The notes under the pieces were generated by a model, which made no database searches, was not told where the DNA came from, and saw only the letters and a list, made by a program, of their open reading frames with translations. A DNA stretch of 8,131 bases from Pseudomonadota bacterium (GTDB lineage: Bacteria; Pseudomonadota; Alphaproteobacteria; Rhizobiales; Hyphomicrobiaceae), in the NCBI GenBank assembly GCA_021816505.1, contig JAKAXS010000105.1:1-8131 (forward strand), read 5' to 3'. Position 1 is the stretch's first letter. Each line of letters opens with the position of its first letter. The translations under genes were made by a program, and so were the position numbers. Positions 1 to 4,967 of this stretch are shown one piece after another.

Positions 1-66
1 GTGGCGCACCAGCACGAGGCTGTTCGTCATCGCATCCATGCGGCGAACTTTCTCCATAATCGTCAT
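1..66 (-). CDS. gpmA: 2,3-bisphosphoglycerate-dependent phosphoglycerate mutase, N-terminal fragment
   Basis: Only the first 22 codons are in the window; the gene continues past position 1. The visible residues end in NSLVLVRH, the opening beta strand of the histidine phosphatase fold, and the last His would be the phospho-acceptor of the RHG motif. The enzyme interconverts 3- and 2-phosphoglycerate in glycolysis and gluconeogenesis in the cytoplasm. The outermost ATG (64-66) overlaps the dapB stop by one base (TGATG), which suggests translational coupling. Family members usually start only a few residues before LVLVRH, so the ATG at 28-30 (MTNSLVLVRH) is a serious alternative; an ATG at 55-57 is also in frame. 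A GGGG run five bases before the outermost ATG is the best ribosome-binding candidate. The dapB–gpmA order is common in Rhizobiales. The identity rests on a short fragment plus context. Confidence 0.72.
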   Translation of the reverse strand, partial: MTIMEKVRRMDAMTNSLVLVRH

Positions 67-875
67 CACAACCCCAAAACGTCCGTCATGGCGTAAACAC
101 CGGGCGACGCCTTGCCGCGCCCCCAGATCGCCGCCTTGACCGCGCCACGCGCGAAGATCGATCGATCGGTCGCGCGATGCGTCAGCTCGATGCGTTCGCC
201 AGGTCCCGCGAAAATCACCGTGTGATCGCCGATCACGTCACCGCCCCGCAGCGAGGCAAAACCGATGTCGCCGGTGCGCCGGCTGCCGGTGTGTCCGTCA
301 CGCGCGCGCGCCGTATGCTCCTTGAGCGTGATCTCGCGCCCCGCGGCCGCGGCGTGCCCCAGCATCAGTGCGGTGCCGGACGGCGCGTCCACCTTATGTT
401 TGTGATGCATTTCGACGATTTCGATGTCGAACTCGGCGTCGAGCGCCTGGGCCACCCTGCGCGTGATGGCGGTCAGAAGGTTCACGCCGAGGCTCATGTT
501 GCCGGCCTTCACGATCGTGGCGTGCCGGCCGGCGGCGGCAATAGCCGCCTCGTCACTGTCGCTGAGCCCGGTGGTGCCGATGACGTGCACGATGCGGGCA
601 TTCGCGGCGAGGCCGGCGAACTCCACCGTGGCGGCGGGTGAGGTGAAATCAAGGATCGCTTCCGATCGCGCGATCAGCTCCAGCGCGTCGCTTGTCACAT
701 TGACGCCGATCGGACCGAGGCCGGCCAGCGTGCCGATGTCCTGACCGATCGCTTCGGATCGATCCCGCTCGATGCCACCGACGACGGTGCAGCCTGGCTG
801 CGACATGGCGGCTCGCACCAATTCTCGCCCCATGCGCCCGGCCACGCCCATGACGGCGATCTTCAGCTCGCTCAA
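66..875 (-). CDS. dapB: 4-hydroxy-tetrahydrodipicolinate reductase
   Basis: DapB reduces 4-hydroxy-tetrahydrodipicolinate to tetrahydrodipicolinate with NAD(P)H, the second committed step toward diaminopimelate and lysine, in the cytoplasm. The 269-residue product has the usual length. The N-terminal Rossmann domain shows the nucleotide-binding loop GVAGRMG (residues 10-16), FTSP (77-80) and GTTG (100-103). The substrate domain has the family signature EMHHKHKVDAPSGTA (155-169), with the catalytic His157/His158 pair and Lys161. The C-terminus returns to the Rossmann fold with ARGAVKAA. The start codon is TTG. It is supported by AAAGGA at 883-888, seven bases upstream, and by the N-terminus SELKIAVMGVAGRMG, which fits the family. 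The stop overlaps the first possible gpmA start. ppa lies 78 bases upstream on the same strand, and a weak -10-like TATATC in that gap could give dapB its own promoter. Confidence 0.97.
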   Translation of the reverse strand: MSELKIAVMGVAGRMGRELVRAAMSQPGCTVVGGIERDRSEAIGQDIGTLAGLGPIGVNVTSDALELIARSEAILDFTSPAATVEFAGLAANARIVHVIGTTGLSDSDEAAIAAAGRHATIVKAGNMSLGVNLLTAITRRVAQALDAEFDIEIVEMHHKHKVDAPSGTALMLGHAAAAGREITLKEHTARARDGHTGSRRTGDIGFASLRGGDVIGDHTVIFAGPGERIELTHRATDRSIFARGAVKAAIWGRGKASPGVYAMTDVLGL

Positions 876-882
876 TGTCAGA

Positions 883-888
883 TCCTTT
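883..888 (-). promoter_or_regulatory. Ribosome binding site that fixes the TTG start of dapB
   Basis: Read on the minus strand this is AAAGGA, seven bases before the TTG at 873-875. There is no ATG at a suitable place, so this site decides the start. Confidence 0.6.
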
Positions 889-903
889 CGCGATGCACGC
901 GCC

Positions 904-909
904 GATATA
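904..909 (-). promoter_or_regulatory. Possible -10 element for dapB–gpmA
   Basis: TATATC on the minus strand lies in the 78-base gap between ppa and dapB and would place a transcript start about 20 bases before the dapB start. The -35 region at 17-base spacing is poor (TTTCCG). It is a weak candidate for transcription of dapB–gpmA independent of ppa; read-through from ppa is equally possible, as I see no convincing terminator in the gap. Confidence 0.25.
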
Positions 910-953
910 GCAACACGCGCCCCGCCCGGAAAGGCCTGCCGTGGACGAAGGGT

Positions 954-1499
954 TTATCCTTTGCCCTTGGTTGCATCGCGCGCGCGGATGATCGCGTCGC
1001 CGATCAGCGACTTGGCCAGCGTCACGTCGCCCATCTCCTTGATCTTGACCCATTTTCCGGGTTCCAGATCCTTGTAGTGGGCAAAGAAGTGCTCGATCTG
1101 GTTGAGGGTAATCGAAGGCAGGTCGGCCAGTGTCCTGATCTTGTCGTACCGCTGCGTGAGCTTGGAGCTGGGCACGGCCAGAATTTTCTCGTCGCCGCCG
1201 CCGTCGTCTTCCATCACAAGAACGCCGATCGGCCTGCAGTTGATCACCGCGCCAGGGAAGATCGCCCGCGTGTTGCAGACGAGAACGTCGATCGGATCGC
1301 CGTCAGCCGAAAGCGTATGCGGCACGAACCCGTAGTTTCCGGGGTAGCGCATGGGCGTGTACAGGAAGCGGTCGACGAACAGCGTGCCCGACGCCTTGTC
1401 CATCTCATACTTGATCGGCTCGCCGCCCACCGGCACCTCGATCACGACATTGATATCGTCCGGCGGGTTCTTGCCCGTGGGTATGGCTTCGATACGCAT
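954..1499 (-). CDS. ppa: Inorganic pyrophosphatase (family I, soluble)
   Basis: The enzyme hydrolyses pyrophosphate to two phosphates in the cytoplasm and pulls nucleotide, nucleic acid and aminoacyl-tRNA synthesis forward. The 181-residue product is close to the E. coli length (about 176). The family signature DGDPIDVLV is at 66-74, with metal-binding Asp66, Asp68 and Asp71. Other residues expected in the active site are Glu21, Lys30, Glu32, Arg44, Tyr56, Asp103 and Lys105. The conserved GKWVK is at 148-152 near the C-terminus. The ATG is preceded by AGGAG (1509-1513) with nine bases between. Upstream lies a divergent region with a hairpin-forming repeat at 1532-1556 that would fall in the leader. 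dapB and gpmA follow on the same strand after 78 bases, so read-through is possible. No anomalies were seen in the coding sequence. Confidence 0.97.
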   Translation of the reverse strand: MRIEAIPTGKNPPDDINVVIEVPVGGEPIKYEMDKASGTLFVDRFLYTPMRYPGNYGFVPHTLSADGDPIDVLVCNTRAIFPGAVINCRPIGVLVMEDDGGGDEKILAVPSSKLTQRYDKIRTLADLPSITLNQIEHFFAHYKDLEPGKWVKIKEMGDVTLAKSLIGDAIIRARDATKGKG

Positions 1500-1531
1500 G
1501 TCGGGGATCTCCTAAGGGCGGATGGTGAGCG

Positions 1532-1556
1532 GGAATGCCCAGGGCGCGGACATTCC
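1532..1556 (-). repeat. Imperfect inverted repeat in the ppa upstream region
   Basis: Two 9-base arms, GGAATGTCC and GGGCATTCC on the minus strand, surround a 7-base loop. The single mismatch would be a G-U pair in RNA, so a stable nine-pair stem can form about 33 bases before the ppa ATG. It has no T tract, so it is not a typical terminator. It could be a leader hairpin or an operator for either divergent gene. Confidence 0.5.
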
Positions 1557-1600
1557 ACAAATCACAGCTGAATTCATCCCCTGATTTCGGTCAAGATCGT

Positions 1601-1613
1601 GAATAGACTATTC
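1601..1613. repeat. Perfect 13-base palindrome in the ppa/1675 divergent region
   Basis: GAATAG and CTATTC flank a central A. The site lies 102 bases before the ppa start and 62 bases before the start of the gene at 1675, a position suited to a dimeric regulator. There is no known motif match that I recognise, and a chance origin cannot be excluded. Confidence 0.35.
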
Positions 1614-1674
1614 GCAAGCGTGACGACTAAACCACTCGTCCATTTGGCTTTCCCGGCACGCAGGAGCGACTGAG

Positions 1675-2268
1675 ATGAAACTGCGGCCATTCGCCTGGGC
1701 CACCATCGCCGCCGCTGCCGGGACTATGGCGCTTGCCACCGCCCCTGTCTTCGCCGTTCAGCAGGCCAAGAGCCGCTACAGCACGATCGAGCTGTCGAAG
1801 TGCTCCTCCTCGTCGAAGCGGGCCGCCGGCAAACAGGCCTGGCGCTGCCAGGGGCTGCCCGGATACCCGCTGTACGTCGCCATCGGCCAGTCGCGCACAT
1901 CGGTGAGTGTCGGCCCCCGCCCCGAAGCCCATCGCGCGGCGAAGCAGAGTTTAGGCGCGGCCAATACGCTGTTCGACGGCAAGTCGCCGCGCTCCGCGAT
2001 CGAATGGCGCTTCGTGATCCGCGAAAAGAAGACCGTGCCCTACGCGACCATCGTCCGCTATTTCACGCAGGACGTACGCGGCCGTGGCGAAGTCGTCGTC
2101 GTCACGCGCGTCGCCGATGGCGAAAGCTGCCAGGTCGCCCGCATCGACGCCCTCGCCAACCCGGAAGCCATGGTGATTGCGCGCGAGATTGCCGACAGGA
2201 AAGCGCGAACGTTCGATTGTCGCCAGGAGCCGGCCGTCATCGGCGCCACCGGCAAGAGCCCGATGTAG
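1675..2268 (+). CDS. Exported four-cysteine protein of unknown function
   Basis: I do not recognise a named family. The 197-residue product begins with a clear Sec signal peptide: a basic start (MKLR), a hydrophobic Ala-rich core (about residues 6-24) and a VFA cleavage site at 25-27, giving a mature protein of about 170 residues in the periplasm or secreted. The mature part has four cysteines, Cys43, Cys58, Cys152 and Cys182, enough for two disulfides. A segment WRCQGLPGYPLYVAIG (56-71) followed by TSVSVGP looks like a conserved core of beta strands; a second beta-rich part includes ATIVRYF and GEVVVVTRV. There are no membrane segments after the signal and no catalytic motif that I can name. 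The ATG has AGGAG eight bases upstream (1662-1666). The gene stands alone, divergent from ppa and convergent with the acetyltransferase, with only nine bases between their stops. Confidence 0.85.
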   Translation: MKLRPFAWATIAAAAGTMALATAPVFAVQQAKSRYSTIELSKCSSSSKRAAGKQAWRCQGLPGYPLYVAIGQSRTSVSVGPRPEAHRAAKQSLGAANTLFDGKSPRSAIEWRFVIREKKTVPYATIVRYFTQDVRGRGEVVVVTRVADGESCQVARIDALANPEAMVIAREIADRKARTFDCRQEPAVIGATGKSPM

Positions 2269-2277
2269 GGGCGGGAC

Positions 2278-2787
2278 CTATTGCCAGCCGAACGCGACCT
2301 TCTCCAGGCGCGCGCCGCCGATCTTCTCGATCGTCTTGGCGACAGGCCGGCCGCCGCGCCGCCAATAGAAGTCGGCCGCCGTGAAGTTCTCGCTCAAGGC
2401 CCAGATCAGAAGACCGTTCAATCCGCGCGAATCCAAACGCGCCCTCGCTGCCTCGAAGAGGTGCTCGCCCAAGCCCAGGCCCTGGTGCGACGGCAACATG
2501 TAGATCTCGTAGATCTCGCCCTGATAAGGCCCCTTGGTGCGCGACGTTCCAAGCGTGGTATATCCCACCACTTCGCCGCTGCACTCCACGATCAGCACCG
2601 TCTCGCCCGCGCGGACCGTGCTGCGCCACCAGTCGGCGCCGCGCCGGCGGATCATGTGTTCCAGGTGGCTGTGAGGAATGATGCCGCGGTAGGCGTGCTG
2701 CCAGGACTCTTTGAAAACGTCAGCGATCGCCTTGGCGTCGCCAGGCTTGCCATTTCGGACCTTGATGGACGCCCTACTCTCCAGCAT
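2278..2787 (-). CDS. GNAT family N-acetyltransferase
   Basis: The product would transfer an acetyl group from acetyl-CoA to an unknown amine acceptor in the cytoplasm. It has 169 residues, the usual size of a single GNAT domain. It starts with beta1 and the variable helix pair (IKVRNGKPGDAKAIADVFKE), continues through the central strands (VLIVECSGEVVGYTTLG, 64-80; EIYEIYMLP, 91-99) and shows the acetyl-CoA pyrophosphate loop HQGLGLGEHLF at 101-111, fitting the Q/RxxGxG/A motif. Strand 5 and the C-terminal part (LIWALSENFTAADFYWRRGG) also fit. The reading frame is open well upstream, but homology begins at the ATG at 2785-2787. That start lacks a Shine-Dalgarno sequence and has a -10-like TATAGT seven bases before it, suggesting a leaderless message. 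It is convergent with the secreted-protein gene and divergent from the co-chaperone gene. Its substrate cannot be told from the sequence. Confidence 0.9.
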   Translation of the reverse strand: MLESRASIKVRNGKPGDAKAIADVFKESWQHAYRGIIPHSHLEHMIRRRGADWWRSTVRAGETVLIVECSGEVVGYTTLGTSRTKGPYQGEIYEIYMLPSHQGLGLGEHLFEAARARLDSRGLNGLLIWALSENFTAADFYWRRGGRPVAKTIEKIGGARLEKVAFGWQ

Positions 2788-2794
2788 GGGCGGC

Positions 2795-2800
2795 ACTATA
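2795..2800 (-). promoter_or_regulatory. Possible -10 element giving a leaderless acetyltransferase mRNA
   Basis: TATAGT on the minus strand ends seven bases before the ATG at 2785-2787, so transcription would start at or next to the A of the start codon. The start has no ribosome-binding sequence, in keeping with leaderless translation. The matching -35 is poor, which keeps this tentative. Confidence 0.35.
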
Positions 2801-2834
2801 AGCGATATTTCCCGCAGACGACCAGAGCGTCGCC

Positions 2835-2850
2835 GTGAAAATTCTTTCAC
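2835..2850. repeat. Inverted repeat in the acetyltransferase/co-chaperone divergent region
   Basis: GTGAAA and TTTCAC flank the four bases ATTC. It lies 47 bases upstream of the acetyltransferase ATG and about 140 bases upstream of the co-chaperone gene. It could be an operator, and it would overlap or sit just upstream of the putative acetyltransferase promoter. Confidence 0.35.
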
Positions 2851-2880
2851 CTCTCCAAGGGGCATCCGGCCGGCAGTGAC

Positions 2881-2896
2881 GATCGGCTCGCCGATC
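2881..2896. repeat. Second inverted repeat in the same divergent region
   Basis: GATCGG and CCGATC flank CTCG, a GC-rich six-pair hairpin. It lies just upstream of the putative promoter of the co-chaperone cluster (2912-2940). It may be an operator; with no T tract following, it is not a typical terminator. Confidence 0.35.
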
Positions 2897-2911
2897 CGCC
2901 GACGCAAACCG

Positions 2912-2940
2912 TTGATGAATACGTGTCGCCTGCGTAGGCT
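2912..2940 (+). promoter_or_regulatory. Weak candidate promoter for the cbpA–cbpM–heme-barrel cluster
   Basis: TTGATG (2912-2917) and TAGGCT (2935-2940) are separated by 17 bases, and a transcript would begin about 40 bases before the ATG at 2989. The -10 match is only three of six. No RpoH-like CTTGAA box was found here, so heat-shock control of this cluster is not supported by the sequence. Confidence 0.25.
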
Positions 2941-2988
2941 GATGAACCCTGGCGCGCCACGGTGCGTCAATCCAATGCGCGAGACGAC

Positions 2989-3912
2989 ATGGCCAATCCT
3001 TACGAGACGTTGGGCGTATCGCCCGATGCCAGCCAGGACGACATCCGCAAGGCCTATCGCAAGGCCGCGAAGGACACGCACCCCGACCTCAACCCCGGCA
3101 AGCCTGAAGCCGAGAGCCGCTTCAAAGAGATTAACGCCGCCTACGACATCGTGGGCGATGCCGACAAGCGCAAGCGCTTCGATGCCGGGGAGATCGACGA
3201 AACCGGAAGCGAACGCCAGCCGGAACGGCACTATTACCGTGAATATGCCGAAGCCGACCCCAACATGCGCTACAGCCGCGGGACGTCGACCGGCGCCGGC
3301 GGTGGCCAATCCAATTTCGACTATGACGTTTTCGCCGATCTGTTCCGCGACCAGAAAGGCGGCGGCCGGTTTCGCATGCCACCGCAGGACGTCCGCTACG
3401 CGCTCGAGATCGATTTTCTCGAAGCTGTGAACGGCGCACAGAAAGTCGTGGCGATGCCGGACGGCAAGACGCTCGACATCAAGATCCCGCCCGGCATCAA
3501 GGAAGGACAGGTGCTGCGGCTCAAGGGGCAGGGCATTCCAGGTTCCGACGGCAAGTCAGGCGATGCGTACGTCGAAATCGCCATCCGGCCGCACGCCGGC
3601 TTCAAGCGCGAGGGGAACGACATTCTCAGCACCTTGCCCGTATCGCTCGGCGAAGCGCTGAACGGAGCGAGCGTCCGCGTCGAGACAATCGATGGCGCGG
3701 TCGACGTCAAAGTGCCGAAGGGCGCCAAGGACGGCGCCAAGCTGCGGCTGCGCAACAAGGGCGCGTCAAAGGGCAAGACAGGCGAGCGCGGCGATCAGCT
3801 CGTTGAGATTCGCATCGTACCGCCGGAGGGCGCCGACGAGGCACTGGCCCAGTTCATGGCCGAATGGGAGAAAACGCATCCCCAGGATCCGCGCAGAAAG
3901 GGGACGGTCTGA
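2989..3912 (+). CDS. cbpA: CbpA-type DnaJ co-chaperone (J domain, no zinc finger)
   Basis: The protein delivers non-native substrates to DnaK and stimulates its ATPase through the J domain; E. coli CbpA also binds curved DNA. It has 307 residues, close to E. coli CbpA. The J domain spans about 4-67 (YETLGVSPDAS to KRFDAGE), with the HPD motif at 31-33 between helices II and III. A short linker with small Gly-rich patches (101-107, 123-126) follows. The two C-terminal beta domains cover about 133-280 (LDIKIPPGIKEGQVLRLKGQG; VDVKVPKGAKDGAKLRLRNKG). The four CxxCxGxG repeats of true DnaJ are absent, which places it in class B. A GTG at 2962 is in frame, but J-domain proteins start as MANPYETLGV, so the ATG at 2989 is chosen; its ribosome binding site is weak. 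A cbpM-like gene starts one base after its stop, which strengthens the CbpA assignment. Confidence 0.92.
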   Translation: MANPYETLGVSPDASQDDIRKAYRKAAKDTHPDLNPGKPEAESRFKEINAAYDIVGDADKRKRFDAGEIDETGSERQPERHYYREYAEADPNMRYSRGTSTGAGGGQSNFDYDVFADLFRDQKGGGRFRMPPQDVRYALEIDFLEAVNGAQKVVAMPDGKTLDIKIPPGIKEGQVLRLKGQGIPGSDGKSGDAYVEIAIRPHAGFKREGNDILSTLPVSLGEALNGASVRVETIDGAVDVKVPKGAKDGAKLRLRNKGASKGKTGERGDQLVEIRIVPPEGADEALAQFMAEWEKTHPQDPRRKGTV

Positions 3913-3913
3913 C

Positions 3914-4252
3914 ATGATCCGCGAAACCGAACTCTTCGCTCAGTTCGTGTATCTGGAGCGTCAGGTGCTGCTGACCTGGATCGACGAAGGTGTCATCGCC
4001 CCGCACAGCGACGACCAAGGCTATCTCTTCGATCGCCTCGACGAGGCCCGCGTAGCCTTGGCCTGCGACCTCCACTACCGCATGGGCCTTGAGCACGCGA
4101 GCCTGCCGTTCATCCTGTCCCTGATCGATCAACTGCACGATGCCCGGCACCACCTCAGGGCCCTGGCACGCGCAGTCGAGGGACAGCCGGAGACCGTGCG
4201 CCAGGAGATCACCCGCCTCCTGGGCGGCGATCGCATCCCCGGCAACGACTAG
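3914..4252 (+). CDS. cbpM: CbpM-like chaperone modulator (MerR_2 family)
   Basis: The 112-residue product is small and mostly helical. The segment TWIDEGVIAPHSDDQGYLFD (21-40), followed by RLDEARVALACDLHYRMGLEH and LPFILSLIDQLHDARHHLR (64-82), follows the pattern of E. coli CbpM (a G-V-P turn, then W/Y-x-F-D, then two long helices with a DDI/DQL-H-x-x-R/K element). CbpM binds the J domain of CbpA and specifically inhibits its co-chaperone and DNA-binding activity. The family is related to MerR DNA-binding helices, but no DNA role is expected. The ATG lies one base after the cbpA stop, a strong sign of an operon with coupled translation, and the heme-barrel gene follows after 22 bases. Sequence identity to E. 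coli CbpM looks low, so the assignment leans on the pattern and on the neighbour. Confidence 0.85.
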   Translation: MIRETELFAQFVYLERQVLLTWIDEGVIAPHSDDQGYLFDRLDEARVALACDLHYRMGLEHASLPFILSLIDQLHDARHHLRALARAVEGQPETVRQEITRLLGGDRIPGND

Positions 4253-4262
4253 CCTCACCGAC

Positions 4263-4267
4263 GGAGG
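4263..4267 (+). promoter_or_regulatory. Ribosome binding site that fixes the GTG start of the heme-barrel gene
   Basis: GGAGG lies seven bases before the GTG at 4275-4277. This strong site rules out the upstream in-frame ATG at 4140 and favours GTG over the adjacent TTG at 4278. Confidence 0.65.
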
Positions 4268-4274
4268 AATTACC

Positions 4275-4931
4275 GTGTTGCCCATTCCAGCCGATATTTT
4301 CACCGAGCCTGACGACGTCGCTGCCGACACCCTTGCCAACCTCGGGCCGCTACGCCGGCTGGCCGGCGTATGGCGGGCCGACAAGGGCATCGACATCAAT
4401 CCGAAGGCCGCAGGCCCTGAGCGCCGCATCTTTCGCGAGCACGTGCGGATGGACGCGATCGATGCGCAAGCGAACGGTCCGCAGTTGTTCTACGGCCTGC
4501 GCTATCACATCCATATCAACACGCCGGAGGAGGAGATTACGTTTCACGATCAGGTCGGCTACTGGCTTTGGGAGCCGAAGACGGGCTTGATCATGCAGAG
4601 CGTGACAATTCCGCGTGGGCAGGTGCTGCTGGCCGCCGGCAATGCAAAAGCGGATGCCAAGGAAATCTCCGTCACGGCAAAGCGGGGCGATGCCACGTAC
4701 GGAATCTGCTCGACAGAGTTTCTCGACGAGGCCTTCCGCACCACGCACTACAGCTGCCACATCGCCTTCAACGACGACGGCAGCTGGACTTACGACATCG
4801 CGACGACGCTTCTGGTCAAGGGTCGCGACAAGCCGTTCGATCACCACGACACGAATACGCTGAAGCGTGTCGAGGCGCCCACGCCCAACCCGTTGGCGGT
4901 CATCCAGAAGAACGCAGCAAAGGCTTCCTAA
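4275..4931 (+). CDS. Heme-binding beta-barrel protein (FABP/nitrobindin-like)
   Basis: The 218-residue product resembles the bacterial heme-binding FABP-like barrel family (nitrobindin/THAP4-type). An N-terminal helix region (NLGPLRRLAGVWRADKG, 22-38) carries the G-x-W that opens the barrel. There follow YGLRYHIHI (73-81), FHDQVGYWLWEPKTGLIMQS (90-109), a run of strands, and a C-terminal FDHHDTNTLKRV (188-199). In nitrobindins the proximal heme ligand is a His near the C-terminus before the last strand; His190 or His191 fits this position by inference. Family members bind ferric heme and react with NO or peroxynitrite, but this protein's activity is not known. It has no signal peptide, so it is probably cytoplasmic. 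The GTG start has a strong GGAGG seven bases before it. It lies 22 bases after cbpM and is probably the last gene of that operon; it converges on hslU with 19 bases between stops. Confidence 0.8.
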   Translation: MLPIPADIFTEPDDVAADTLANLGPLRRLAGVWRADKGIDINPKAAGPERRIFREHVRMDAIDAQANGPQLFYGLRYHIHINTPEEEITFHDQVGYWLWEPKTGLIMQSVTIPRGQVLLAAGNAKADAKEISVTAKRGDATYGICSTEFLDEAFRTTHYSCHIAFNDDGSWTYDIATTLLVKGRDKPFDHHDTNTLKRVEAPTPNPLAVIQKNAAKAS

Positions 4932-4938
4932 CCGCCGG

Positions 4939-4967
4939 CGAAGTTCTGCGTTACAGGATGAACTTCG
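4939..4967. terminator. Hairpin at the convergent ends of the heme-barrel gene and hslU
   Basis: CGAAGTTC and GAACTTCG, eight paired bases around a 13-base loop, lie where the two transcripts meet. The right arm lies in the last hslU codons. There is no clear T tract on either side, so termination is only suggested by position; chance is possible. Confidence 0.3.

Noticed and set aside
177..641. Plus-strand frame opposite dapB
   Set aside because: It is antisense to intact dapB, with biased Arg/Gly/Val/His composition and no motif.
954..974. Short AAGGG...CCCTT pairing at the ppa stop as a terminator
   Set aside because: Only five pairs with an 11-base loop and no T tract; too weak to call, so read-through into dapB remains possible.
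2788..3309. N-terminal extension of the acetyltransferase frame to 343 residues
   Set aside because: The extension runs antisense into the J-domain gene, and the GNAT fold is complete from the ATG at 2787.
4140..4274. Upstream start for the heme-barrel gene inside cbpM
   Set aside because: It would overlap cbpM by more than 100 bases, while GGAGG before the GTG at 4275 gives a clear start.
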